A stretch of DNA of 64,000 nt from Stramonita haemastoma (GCA_030674155.1 CM060342.1:20189476-20253475); one strand, 5' to 3'; numbered from the stretch's first letter, positions 29,301 through 40,769 are shown. The notes: generated from the sequence alone by a model not told the origin. Translations and numbers: made by a program.

Positions 29301-30054
29301 AAATTGGAAAGGGAAATTGGGAAAATGGTTTTTAAGGGGAAATGGGGAAATGGTTTTTAAGGAGAAATTGGAAAAAGGTTTTTAAGAGGAAATCGGGAAA
29401 ATGGTTGCAAGGGAAATTGGGAAAATGGTTTTTAAGGGAAATTGGGAAAGTGGTTTAAAGGAGAAATTGGGAAAACGGTTTTTAAGGGGAATTGGGAAAA
29501 TGGTTTTAAATGGGAAATTGGGAAAAATGATTTTAAAGGGAAATTGGAAAATAGCTATTATCGGAAAATGGTTTTTAAGGGGAAATTGGGGAAATGGTTT
29601 TAAAGGGAAATTGGGAAAAATGTTGTAAGGGGAAATGGAAAATGGTTTTTATCGGAAAATGGTTTTTAAGGAGAAATTGGGGAAATGAATTTTTAAGGGA
29701 AATTGGGAAAAATGGTTTTTAAGGGAAATTGGAAAAATTGGGTTTTAAGGGGAAATTGAGGAAAATGGTTTTTAAGAGGAAATTGGGAAAATGTTTTTTA
29801 AGGGAAAGGGAAAATAGTTTTTAAGGGGAAATTGGGAAAGTGGTTTTAAATGGGAAATAGGAAAGTGGTTTTATAGGGGGAAAATTGGAAAAATGGTTTT
29901 TAAGGGGAAATTGGGAAAATGGAAATGGATTTAAAGGTGAAATTAGGAAAATGGGAAATATTTTTAAGGGGAAATTGGGAACAAGGTTTTAAGAGGAAAT
30001 TGGCAAAATGATTTTTAAGGGGAAATTGGGAAAATGGTTTTTAAAGGGAAATTG
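17301..30054. repeat. Giant minisatellite zone 4 (C-free 26-bp unit)
   Basis: About 12.7 kb of 26-mers containing ggttttaaagggg plus aaattgggaaaat. The consensus has 10 A, 7 T, 9 G and no C. Scattered units with ctattat survive. Local higher-order repeats exist: one of about 1.04 kb (compare about 25,870-26,090 with 26,910-27,130), one near 0.84 kb (tggggacatggattgg at about 23,549 and 24,387), and others around 18.8/19.7 kb and 20.6/21.3/21.5 kb. Frames with a 26-residue period are by-products of the repeat. Confidence 0.95.
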
Positions 30055-30130
30055 GGGAAATGGTTATTATGGGGGAAATTGGGAAAATGGTTTTTATGGG
30101 GAATTTGGGAAAATGGTTATTATGGGGGAA
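30055..30130. repeat. Right cap of the giant minisatellite
   Basis: The last three units revert to the ttattatggggg and tttttatgggg types seen 13-16 kb to the left, then meet the TATACC element abruptly. At the joint, tatgggggaa and ttcccata form a short inverted repeat. Confidence 0.75.
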
Positions 30131-30390
30131 AACCTTCCCATAAAAGTGGGGGAAATAAAAAAAGGGGGGGGGGGGGGGGGGAAGAAATCCAAGGACACTA
30201 ACTGACCTATTGCCCAAAACACAGCCACGCTGCCATTGACGCGCCAAACCCCAAAGACGTTGGTCACAAACCCTCCCAGCTCCTCAATACGTCTCCTCTC
30301 ATCCTGAAATTGTCAAACAACAACAACGACAGATTATATGCATATATGTATTTTTGATCCTGTAAGTCCAACCCCTCCTTTCTAACCAAG
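30131..30390 (+). mobile_element. TATACC element without its usual left half
   Basis: Matches the 260-bp repeat found in all composites (aaccttcccataaaa at the start, cctcctttctaaccaag at the end). The deleted SINE-A and the (CA)n tract that normally precede it are missing; minisatellite lies there instead. It contains a poly-G run of about 18 at 30,164-30,181. Confidence 0.85.
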
Positions 30391-33300
30391 CCCTGCTTGG
30401 TTTTCAGTGCGTACACTGTACGAGATTTCCTTGCCACGAACTAGCTTTCTCAGCTCTTGAGGGCGTCGGTGTCGCCACAAGTCCGGCGCCACACACGTCG
30501 AAGATGGTAGGGGAGCGAGTATGCATCCGGTGCCATATTGTCCCGGTGCTGTGGGGTCTGTAACTGTGCAAAAGTCAGGGAAGGACGGGCCTGAAAACGG
30601 CTCTTTGGGTCCTGTCTTTGCCCCAAACGGCACCTTTTTGGCAAGGGAGTGGGTATGCATTCGCGGACGCGCGCGCGCGCTGGTGTTCGTCAGTGCGTTT
30701 GTTTGTGTGAGCGCATGTGGCGGAGACCCAGCAGTTTGCTGTGGTGCATCATATTGCTGTATATTGTCATCATTATTGTGCGCCTTGCTGGTTTTCGGTG
30801 CGTAAACTGTACCAGATTTCCTTCCCACAAACTAGCTTTCTGTAACCGTGCAATAGTCGGGGCAGGACGGGCCTGAAAACGGCTCTTTTGGACCCGTCTT
30901 TGCACAAAACGACACCTTTTTGTCAGGGGTCGGGTATGCATGCGCGCACGAGCGCGTGCGCTGGTGTTTGTGAGTGCGTTTATTTGTGTGTGCGCATGTG
31001 GCGGGTACCCTGCAGTTTACTGTGGTGCAATATATTGCTGTATATTGTCATTACTACTGTGCACCCTGCTTGGTTTTCAGTGCGTACACTGTACGAGATT
31101 TCCTTGCCACAAACTAGCTTTCTCAGCTCTTGAGGGCGTCGGTGTCGCCACAAGTCCGGCGCCAAACACGTCGAAGATGGTAGGGGATCGAGTATGCATC
31201 CGGTGCCATAATTTCCCGGTGGCTTGGGGTCTGTAACCGTGAAAAAGTCGGGGCAGGACGGGCCTGAAAACGGCTCTTTGGGGCCCGTCTTTGCCCCAAA
31301 CGGCACCTTTTTGGCAGGGGGATGAGTTTGCAAGCGCGAAGAGCGCGCGAACTGGTGTTTGTCAGTGCGTTTGTTTGTGTGCACGCATGTGGCGGGGACC
31401 CTGCAGTTTGTTGTGGTGCATCATATTGCTGTATATAGTCATTATTATTGTGCGCCCTGCTTGGTTTTCGGTGCGTACACAGTACCAGATTTCCTTGCCA
31501 CAAACAAGCTTTTTCAGCTCTTGATGGCGTCGAAGTTGCCACAAATCCGGCGCCACACATGTCGAAGATGGTAGGGGAGCGAGTATGCATCCGGTGCCAT
31601 ATTGTCCCGGTGCCTTGGGGTCTATAACCGTGCAAAAGTCGGAGAAGGACGGGCCTGAAAACGGCACTTTGGGGCCCGTCTTTGCCCCAAACGGCACCTT
31701 TTTGGCAGGGGGGTGGGTATGCATTAGCGCGCACGTGCGCGCTGGTGTTTCTCAGTACGTTTGTTTGTGTTCGCGCATGTACCGGGTACCCTGTAGTTTG
31801 CTGTGGTGCATCATATTGCTGTATGTTGTTATTATTATCGTGCGCCCTGCTTGGTTTTCGGTGCGTACACTGTACCACATTTCCTCGCCACAAACTAGCT
31901 TTCTCAGCTCTTGAGGGCGTCGGTGTCGCCAAATGTCCGGCGCCACACAGGTCGAAGATGGTAGGGGAGCGAGTATGCATTCGGTTCATTATTGTCCCGG
32001 TGCAATAGGGTCTGTAACCGTGCAAAAGTCGGGGCAGGACGGGCCTGAAAACGGCTCTTTTTGGGGACCGTCTTTGCCCCAAACGGCACCTTTTTGGCAG
32101 GGGGGTGGGTATGCATTCGGGAACGCGAGCGCACGCTGGTCTTTGTCAGTGCGTTTGTTTGTGCGCGTGCGCGTGCATGTGGCGGCGACCCACAGTTTGC
32201 TAAGATACATCATATTGCTGTATATTGTCATTATTATTGTGCACCCTGCTTGGTTTTCGGTGCGTACACTGTACTAGATTTCCTTGCCACAAACTAGCTT
32301 TCTCAGCTCTTGAGCACGTCGGTGTCGCCAAAAGTCCGGCGCCAAACACGTCGAAGATGGTTGAGGAGCGAGTATGCATCTGGTGCCATATTGTCCCGGT
32401 GCCCTTGGGGTCTGAAACCGTGCATAAGTCGGGGCAGGACGGGCCTGAAAACGGCTCTTTTGAACACGTCTTTGCCCAAAACGGCACCTTTTCGTCAGGG
32501 GGTGGGTATGCATGCGCGCACGCCAGCGCGCTGGTGTTTGTCAGTGGGTTTGTTTGTGTGCGCGCATGTGTCGGGGAAACTGTAGTTTCCTGTGGTGCAT
32601 GATATTGCTGTATATTGTCATTATTATTATGCGCCCTGCTTGGTTTTCGATGCGTACACTGTACGGGATTTCCTTGCCACAAACTAGCTTTCTCAGCTCT
32701 TGAGGGCGTCGGTGTCGCCACAAGTCCGGCTGAAAAAACGTCGAAGTTGGTAGGGGAGCGAGTATGCATCCGGTACCATATTTTCCCGGTGGCATGGGGC
32801 CTGTAACCGTGCATAAGTTCGGGGCAGGACGGGCCTGAAAACGGCTCTTTGGGCCCATCTTTGCCCCAAACGGCACCTTTTTGGATGGGGGGTGGGTATG
32901 CATGCGCGCACGAGCGCGCGCGCGCTGGTGTTTGTCAGTGCGTTTGTTTGTGTGCGCGCATGTGGCAGGGCCACTGCAGTATCGTATGCTGCATCATAAT
33001 GCTGCATATTGTTATTATTATTATGCGCCCTGCTTGGTTTTCGGTGCGTACACTGTACCAGATTTCCTTGCCACAAACTAGCTTTCTCAGCTCTTGAGGG
33101 CATCGGTGTCGCCACAAGTCCGGCGCCACACACGTCGAAGATGGTAGGGGAGCGAGTATGCACCCGGACACCATATTGTCCGGTGCCTTGGGTCTGTAAT
33201 CGTGCAAAAGTCGGGGCAGGACGGGCCTGAAAACGGCTCTTTGGGGCCCGTCTTTGCCCTGAACGGCACCTTTTTGGCAGGGGGGTTGGTATGCATGCGC

Positions 33301-33752
33301 GCACGCGCGCACGCGCTGGTGTTTTTCAGTGCGTTTGGTTTGCGTGCGCACATGTGGCGGAGAGCTTGCAGTTTCCTGTGGTGCATGATATTGCTGTATA
33401 TTGTCATTATATATTGTGCGCCTGCTTGGTTTTCGGTGCGGACACTATACCAGATTTCCTTGCCACAAACTAGCTTTCTCAGCTCTTGAGGGCGTCGGTG
33501 TCGCCACAAGTCCTGGCGCCACACACGTCGAAGATGGTATGTTAGCGAGTATGCATCCGGTGCCACATTGTCCCGGTGCCTTGAGGTCTGTAACCGTGAA
33601 AAGTCGGGGCAGGACGGGCCTGAATACGGCTCTTTGGGGCCCGTCTTTCCCCTAAACGGCACCTTTTTGGCAGGGGGTGGGTATGCATGCGCGCACGAGC
33701 CCGCGCGCTGTGTATGTCAGGGCGTTTGTTTGTGTGCGCACATGTGGCGGGA
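30391..33752. repeat. 390-bp satellite, array II part a
   Basis: About 8.5 direct copies. The first 1.45 kb matches 7151-8600 at a constant offset of 23,240 bp, including the deleted unit (30840/30841) and the variant ggatgagtttgc (8081 and 31321). A 319-codon minus-strand open frame (31123-32082) spans about 2.5 units and is not credible as a gene. Confidence 0.95.
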
Positions 33753-33919
33753 ACACGATAGCCTAGTGGTTAGAACATTCTAACATTAAAATAGAAAATA
33801 AAACACAAACATGGGGACTGGATGTAAAAAAACACATGAGTGCTTTTTCTATTATCCGTAATATAAAAGAATAAATAAAATGATAAATAAACAAAATAAA
33901 AACACACACACACACCACA

Positions 33920-33984
<65 letters not shown>

Positions 33985-34289
33985 CACACACACACACACA
34001 CACACACACAAATACGCACCACACACAAAAAACTATACCTTCCCATAAATCTGGGGAAAGAAAAAGGGGGGGAGAGGGAAAGAAATCCAAGGACACCAAC
34101 CAACCTATTGCCCGAGACACAGTGACGCTGCCATTGACGCGCCAAACCCCAAAGGCGTTGGTCATCAATCCTCCCAGCTCCTCAGTACGTCTCCTCTCAT
34201 CCTGAAATTGTCAAACAACGACAACGACAGATTATATACATGTATGTATTTTTGATCATGTTATGTCCAACCCCTCCTTTCTAACCAAG
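33753..34289 (+). mobile_element. Composite: deleted SINE-A + (CA)n + TATACC element (copy 3)
   Basis: Same junctions and internal structure as the copies in array I. The microsatellite at about 33,901-34,028 is interrupted by repeated acc motifs. The satellite unit just before it carries the diagnostic ggtatgttagcgag variant (33,537). Confidence 0.85.
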
Positions 34290-35785
34290 CCCTGCTTGGT
34301 TTTCAGTGCGTACACTGTACTCGATTTCCTTGCCACAAACTAGCTTTCTGAGCTCTTGCGGGCGTCGGTGACGCCACAAGTCCGGGGCCACACACGTCGA
34401 AGATGGTAGGGGAGCGAGTATGCACCCGACACCATATTGTCCCGGTGCTGTGGGGTCTGTAACCGTGCAAAAGTCGGGGCAGGACGGGCCTGAAAACGGC
34501 TCTTTGGGGCCCGTCTTTGCCCCAAACGGCACCTTTTTGGCAGGGGGGTGGGTATGCATGCACGCACGCGCGCGCGCGCTGGTGTTTGTCAGTGCGTTTG
34601 TTTGTGTGCGGACATGTGGCGGAGAGCCTGCAGTTTCCTGTGGTGCATCATATTGCTGTATATTGTCATTATTATTGTGCGCCCTGCTTGGTTTTCGGTG
34701 CGTACACTGTACGAGATTTCCATGCCACAAACTAGCTTTCTCAGCTCTCGAGGGCGTCGGTCTTGCCAGAAGTCCGGCGCCACACACGTCGAAGATGGTA
34801 GGGGAGCGAGTATGCATCAGGTTCTATTTTGTCCCGGTGCCTTGGGGTCTGTAACCGTGAAAAAGTCAGGGGAGGACGGGCCTGAAAACGGCTCTTTGTG
34901 GCCCGTCTTTGCCCCAAACGGCACCTTTTTGGCAGAGGGGTGGGTATGCATGCGCGCAAGCACGCAAGCGCTGGTGTTTGTCAGTGCGTTTGTTTGTGTG
35001 CGCGAATATGGCGGGGACTCTGCAGTTTGCTGTGAGGCATCATATTGCTGTATATTGTCATTATTATTGTGCGACCTGCTTGGTTTTCGGTGCGGACACT
35101 ATACCAGATTTCCTTGCCACAAACTAGCTTTCTCAGCTCTTGAGGGCGTCGGTGTCGCAACAAGTCCGGCGCCACACACGTTGAAGATGGAAGGGGGAGG
35201 TGCCATATTGTCCCGGTGCCTTGAGGTCTGTAACTGTGCAAAATTCGGGGAAGGACGGGCTTGAAAACGGCTCTTTCGGTCCTGTGTTTGCCCGAAACGG
35301 AACCTGTTTGAAAGGGGGGTGGGTATGGACTCGGGAACGCTCGCGTGCGCTGGTGTTTGTCAGTGCGTTTGTTTGTGTGTGCGCATGTGGCGGGAACCTT
35401 GCAGTTTCCTGTGGTGCATCATATTGCTGTATATTGTCATTATTATTGTGCGCCCTGCTTGGTTTTCGGTGCGTACAGTGTACGCGTTTCATTGCCACAA
35501 ACTAGCTTTCCCAGCTGTTGAGGGCGTCAGTGTCGCCACAAGTCCGGCGCCACACACGTCGAAGATGGTATGTTAGCGAGTATGCATCCGGTGCCATATT
35601 GTGTCGGTCCCTTGAGGTCTGTAACCGTTCAAAAGTCGGGGCAGGACGGGCCTGAATACGGCTCTTTGGGGCCTGTCTTTGCCCCAAACGGCACCTTTTT
35701 GGCAGGGGGTGGGTATGCATGCGCGCACGTGCGCGCGCGCTGGCGTTTGTCAGGGCGTTTGCTTGTGTGTGCGCATGTGGCGGGA
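34290..35785. repeat. 390-bp satellite, array II part b
   Basis: About 3.8 units between two composites, with the ggtatgttagcgag variant again in the last unit (35,573). One unit near 35,190 lacks about 20 bp around the usual gagcgagtatgcatccg. Confidence 0.95.
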
Positions 35786-35926
35786 ACAGGATAGCCTAGT
35801 GGTTAGAACATTCTAACATTAAAATAGAAAATAAAACACAAACATGGGGACTGGATGTAAAAAAAACACATGAGTGCTTATTCTATTATCCTCAATATAA
35901 AAGAATAAATAAAATGATAAATAAAA

Positions 35927-35990
<64 letters not shown>

Positions 35991-36282
35991 TGCACACATG
36001 CACACATGCACACACACAAACAAACTATACCTTCCCATAAAACTGGGGAAAAGAAAAAGGGGGGGAGAGGGAAAGAAATCCAAGGACACCAACCAACCTA
36101 TTGCCCGAGACACAGTGACGCTGCTATTGACGCGCCAAACCCCAAAGGCGTTGGTCACCAATCCTCCCAGATCCTCAATACGTCTCCTCTCATCCTGAAA
36201 TTGTCAAACAACAACGACGACAGATTATATACATGTATGTATTTTTGATCCTGTTAAGTCCAACCCTTCCTTTCTAACCAAG
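35786..36282 (+). mobile_element. Composite: deleted SINE-A + (CA)n + TATACC element (copy 4)
   Basis: Fourth copy with the same satellite junctions. The (CA)n tract (about 35,931-36,018) ends in tgcacaca repeats. Confidence 0.85.
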
Positions 36283-37930
36283 CCCTGCTTGGTTTTCAGT
36301 GCGTACACTGTACTCGATTTCCTTGCCACGAACTAGCTTTCTCAGCTCTTGAGGGCGTCGGTGACGCCACAAGTCCGGCGCCACACACATCGAAGATGGT
36401 AGGGGAGCGAGTATGCATCCGGCACCATATTGTCCCGGTGCTGTGGGGTCTGTAACCGTGAAAAAGTCAGGGAAGGACGGGCCTGAAAACGGCTCTTTGG
36501 GGCCTGTCTTTGCCCCAAACGGCACCTTTTTGTCAGGGGGTGGGTATGCATGCGCGCACGCACACAGGCGCTGGTGTTTGTCAGTGCGTTTATTTGTGTG
36601 CGCGCATGTGGCGGGGACCCTGCAGTTTCCTGTGGTGCATCATCTTGCTGTATATTGTCATAATTATTGTGCGCCCTGCTTGGTTTTCGGTGCGTACACT
36701 GTACGAGATTTCCTTGCCACAAACTAGCTTTCTCAGCTCTTGAGCACGTCGGTGTCGCCACAAGTCCGGCGCCACACACGTCGAAGATGGTAGGGGAGCG
36801 AGTATTCATCGGTGCCATATTGTCCCGCTGCCTTGGGGTCTGTAACCGTGCAAAATCGGAGCAGGACGGGCCTGAATACGGCTCTTTGGGGCCCGTCTTT
36901 GCCCCAAACGGCACCTTTTTGGCAAGGGAGTGGGTAATGCATTCGCGCACGCGCGCTGGTGTTCGTCAGTGCGTTTGTTTGTGTGCGCGCATGTGGCGGA
37001 GCCCCTGCAGTTTGCTGTGGGGCATCATATTGCTGTATACTGTCTTGTTATTGTGCGCCCTGCTTGGTTTTCGGTGCGTACACAGTATCAGATTTCCTTG
37101 CCACAAACTAGTTTTCTCAGCTCTTGAGGGTGTCGGTGTCGCCAAAAATCCGGCGCCCACACCTGTCGAAGATGGTAGGGGGAGCAGGTATGCTTCTGGT
37201 GCCATATTGTCCCGGTGCTGTTGGATCTGTAACCGTGCTAAAGTCGGGGCAGGATGGGCCTGAAAACGGCTTTTTGGGGCCCGTCTTTGCCCGAAACGGC
37301 TCCTTTTTGTCAGGGGGATGTATATGCATGGTCGCCCGCACGCGTGCGCTGGTGTTTGTCAGAGCGTTTATTTGTGTGCGTGCATGTGGCGGGTACCCTG
37401 CAGTTTGCTGTGGTGCATCATATTGCTGTATATTGTCATTATTATTGTGGCCTGCTTGGTTTTTTGTTGCGTACTCTGTACGAGATTTCCTTGCCACAAA
37501 CTAGCTTTCTCAGCTCTTGAGGGCGTCGGTGACGCCACAAGTTCGGCGCCACACACGTCGAAGATGGTAGGGGAGCGAGTATGCATCCGGTGCCATATTG
37601 TCCCGCTGCCTTGGGGTCTGTAACCCTGCAAAAGTCGGGGCTGGACGGGCCTGAAAACGGCTTTTTGGGGCCCGTCTTTGCCCCAAACGGCACCTTTTTG
37701 GCAGGGGGATGGGTATGCATGTGCGAACGCGCGCGAGCGCTGGTGTTTGTCAGTGCGTTTGTTTGTGTGGGCGCATGTGGCGGGGCCCCTGCAGTTTGCT
37801 GTGGTGCATCATATTGCTGTATATTGTCATTATTATTGTGCGGCCTGCTTGGTTTTCGGTGCGTACACAATACGAGATTTCCTTGCCACAAACTAGCTTT
37901 TTCAGCTCTTTAGGGCGTCGGTGACACAAG
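36283..37930. repeat. 390-bp satellite, array II part c
   Basis: About 4.2 units ending inside the unit at gtcggtgacacaag, after which unrelated sequence begins. Confidence 0.95.
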
Positions 37931-38661
37931 GGTGAATCAGTGACACAAGTAAGAAAATGAAACAGCAACACAAAAAACCCTTTCTTTAGTAAATAGATAT
38001 ATTTCTTTTTTAGGTGATAGATTAAGTACTTTAACTTGCATGATTGTTGCAGTCTCACATGCTGATAAAGACAACCCCCCCCCCCCCCCCCCCCCACCCC
38101 CCAAAAAAAAAGACATCACTCACATCATGGATGATGAAATAAAACTGACATAATGGAGGGAAAAAAAACAACCAATAAAAAACCCTCAAAACTGACCTAT
38201 CAACACCCCCCCACCCCCCAAACGCAACCCCACAATGAAAAATTGGTAGGTTATTTCAAGACATTCCAAAAGCTTCCTCTTCTGCACAAGATGTTACTGA
38301 AAAACAAACTGTTACATCATATAACATCCAAGTCCATCTCACCCAGTAGCCAAGCTGTGAAGTGTTTGAAACTGAAAAGAATGCGACACACACTGATCTG
38401 CATCTTCATGCCTTCAGATAAACACAGATCATCCTCTCCTGTACCTGAGGTAGCATGCCTCAAATATCAAGCGGCAACCAGATTATTAGAGAAAGAAAGA
38501 AAGAGGGAAGAGACAGAGACAGAGAGAGAGATAGGAGAGTTACAGAAAATGTATTTTTTTAATTTAAAAAGAAACCCAGTTGAAGTATGAGCTAATTTCA
38601 TATGTTGCAGTCCAATAAAAATCTATTTTGAATTTGACTGAAAGCATAATATAATAACCAG
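37931..38661. other. Unassigned spacer between satellite and LINE
   Basis: No recognised gene. It contains a poly-C run at about 38,075-38,095 and a plus-strand open frame of 145 codons (38,153-38,590) rich in Lys, Thr and Glu with no recognisable domain; part of it is a GA-rich low-complexity tract. Positions 38,316-38,346 are the inverted partner of the LINE 5' junction at 38,674-38,704. Confidence 0.45.
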
Positions 38662-38674
38662 AGATAAGCTTTTC
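38662..38674. repeat. Target-site duplication, left copy
   Basis: The 13-bp word agataagcttttc recurs exactly at 39,328-39,340, immediately after the (AAG)n end of the LINE. This is the expected product of target-primed reverse transcription. Confidence 0.85.
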
Positions 38675-39327
38675 TGGGTGAGATGGACTTGGATGTTATA
38701 TGATATTTTGCTGGGTGCCATCACATTGCGGTCTTTACTGGAATGAATTGGCAGCTTCTCTGGCAAAACGGGGTGCTTCAGAATGTACAAGTGACATAAT
38801 GATTACTAGTATAGGTCTACGTTTATCTTCATTTGAAATTATTTCAATTCTTGTAAACTCTGTATATTCAAAGTTTTTTAGATTTCACTTAAATCGTTTG
38901 TGTTGCCCACGAAATATAGAAATTATAATTCATAAATTACGTCTAAATGCTTGGAAAACTAAATATTCAAAAAATGTTTTCTGCACTTGTTCTGCTATTA
39001 TATCAGTCCACCATATACTGTTTGATTGCCCTGTGCTCATTGCCTCATATAAAAGCAAAGGGATAGATCTAAGGGAAAAATACGGAAATTTCCAAAGTGT
39101 TCTGTATGATTCCGAGTCGCATGTCCTAGTATCAGTTGCAGCAAGTATTTGCCAGTCACCAGTAGGTCAGTTACTATAAATGAAATTGTATAAACTTATC
39201 ATTCATTATATTCTTTATCCTTTCACTTTTTCCCCTCATCCCCATTTCAGTGCATTCTTAACGTGAATGTACCATTGTCTAAATCACCTTGTAGTGAACG
39301 GACATAAAACCAATGAGAAGAAGAAGA
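38675..39327 (+). mobile_element. 5'-truncated non-LTR retrotransposon (LINE)
   Basis: A 653-bp insertion flanked by a perfect 13-bp target-site duplication. It carries the 3' end of an ORF2-type frame, a short 3' untranslated part, and an agaagaagaag tail. Only the RNase H-side C-terminus of the polyprotein survives. The first 30 bases at the 5' end do not look like LINE sequence; they match nearby flanking DNA in inverted orientation. Confidence 0.85.
38700..39179 (+). pseudogene. LINE ORF2 C-terminal fragment (RNase H end and CxC-H-C motif)
   Basis: The 159-codon open frame is intact to its TAA, but it is only the tail of a reverse transcriptase polyprotein. Its start contains WVPSHCG, then NELAASLAK, matching the last conserved block of the RNase H domain in non-LTR elements (W-x-P-x-H-x-G, N-E-x-A-D/A-x-x-A). 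Further on, CTCSAIISVHHILFDCP fits the C-x-C-x(7-8)-H-x(4)-C knuckle found after RNase H in I- and Jockey-like LINEs. No endonuclease or reverse transcriptase domain remains, so the copy is dead. The frame is uninterrupted, suggesting a fairly recent insertion. Exact clade is not assigned. Confidence 0.8.
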
Positions 39328-39340
39328 AGATAAGCTTTTC
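39328..39340. repeat. Target-site duplication, right copy
   Basis: Exact second copy of agataagcttttc after the LINE tail. Confidence 0.85.
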
Positions 39341-39604
39341 ATACTTTCCACTAAAAATCACAGATCAGAGCAGTATCAGCATCAGAAATAGTTTGTAACA
39401 AATACAGAAAACAACCTGACATCACCATCTTCATCTTGAACATGAGCATTTCTATAACACTTCAGCATACATAAACAAAAAACTTAAATAAAACAAACAA
39501 AAAAACAACCCACCAGTAAACTGAACACACACACACACACAAACCACACACACAACACACAGCATCAGCAACCAAAATAGACATCAAACAGTACAAAAAT
39601 TAAC

Positions 39605-40135
39605 AGTAGAGTATGGCCAACCATTTTCTTATTACCAACCAGATTCAACTGTGGAGTATGGCCAACCAGTTTCAAGGTGGAGTATGGCCAAATTGCTTTT
39701 TATGACCAACCTGGTTCAATAGTGGAGTATGGCCAACTTGGTTCAACAGTAAAGTATGGCCAAACTTGTTAAACTGTGGAGTATGGCCAGCCAGATTTTT
39801 TTTTACTACCAACCTGGTTTAACAATGGTGGAGTATGGCCAACCTGGGAACTGTGGAGTATGGTCAACCTGGTTTAACTGTGGAGTAGGGCCAACCAGTT
39901 TTTTACTACCAACTTGGTTCAACATTGGTGGAGTATGGCCAGCCAGATTTTTTTTTACTGCCAACCTGGTTTAACAGTGGTGGGTATGGCCAGCCTGGAA
40001 ACTGTGGAGTATGGTCAACCTGTTTAACTGTGGAGTAGGGCCAACCAGATTTTTTACTACCAACTTGGTTGAACAGTAGTGGAGTATGGCCAACCTGGAA
40101 ACTGTGGAGTATGGTCAACCTGGTGCAAGTCATTC
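39605..40135. repeat. Degenerate minisatellite (gtggagtatggccaacc unit)
   Basis: Repeats of about 30 bp built on gtggagtatggccaacctgg and ttcaactgt, separated at intervals by t-rich ttttttactacc stretches. A higher-order copy of about 152 bp is visible, with gtggagtatggccagccaga at 39,776 and again at 39,928. Confidence 0.9.
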
Positions 40136-40164
40136 CAATTCTGATCTAGGTTGTTCTGATTCGT

Positions 40165-40500
40165 TGGTTAGTTGATTGGTCATTCCATTCTGGTTTGGGT
40201 CATTCCATTCTGGTTTGGGTCATACCGATTCCAGTTTGGGATCATACCGATTCCGGTTTGGGTCATACCGATTCTGGTTTGGGTCATACCGATTCTGGTT
40301 TGGGTCATACCGATTCTGGTTTGGGTCATTCCCATTCTGGTTTGGGTCATACGATTCTGGTTTGGTCATACCAATTCGGTTTGGGTCATTCTGATTCTGC
40401 TGTTTTTGGGTCATTCCCATTCCGTTTGGGTCATTCCCATTCCGTTTGGGTCATTTTGATCTATGTAGTTCCGATTCTGGTTTGGGTCATTCCCATTCTG
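40165..40500. repeat. 21-bp minisatellite
   Basis: Tandem 21-mers made of cataccgattctgg plus tttgggt, with cattcc variants at both ends. As 21 is divisible by three, all frames stay open and give spurious 7-residue periodic ORFs. The block interrupts the gtggagtatggcc minisatellite, which resumes at 40,501. Confidence 0.9.
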
Positions 40501-40745
40501 GTTTTTACTACCAACTTGGTTTAACTGGGGGTATGGCCAACCAATTTTTAACTCCCAACCTGGTTCAATGGTGGAGTATGGCCAACTTGGTAGAACTGCA
40601 GTGTATGACCAAACTGGTTTAACTGTAAAGTACTGCCCAACTGGGTTTTAATTGTGGAGTACTGCCAAACTGTTTTCAACTGTGGAGTAGGCCAACCTAG
40701 GTTCAACTGTGGAGTACAGCCAACCTGGCTTCAAATGGGGCAAAT
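40501..40745. repeat. Continuation of the gtggagtatggcc minisatellite
   Basis: Same units as 39,605-40,135 (accaacttggtttaactg, tatggccaacc), more degenerate to the right. Confidence 0.85.
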
Positions 40746-40769
40746 TCTTTCATTTCAAAAATAATGAAG

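Noticed and set aside
11033..29628. Dozens of plus-strand open frames (60-161 codons) with 17- or 26-residue periods in the giant minisatellite
   Set aside because: They arise because the 17-mer and 26-mer lack stop codons in all plus frames and cycle through frames every three units. Frames start and end wherever a unit variant creates ATG or a stop. No splice or domain evidence.
31123..32082. 319-codon minus-strand frame, and many similar 60-240-codon frames across the 390-bp satellite
   Set aside because: Frames on both strands and in several registers overlap; they track the repeat period and shift with unit indels. The unit is moderately poor in stop triplets, which is enough to explain them.
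38153..38590. 145-codon plus-strand frame
   Set aside because: No domain, includes GA-microsatellite-derived RKREETETERE sequence, and no supporting splice or regulatory context. Mentioned only as unassigned sequence.
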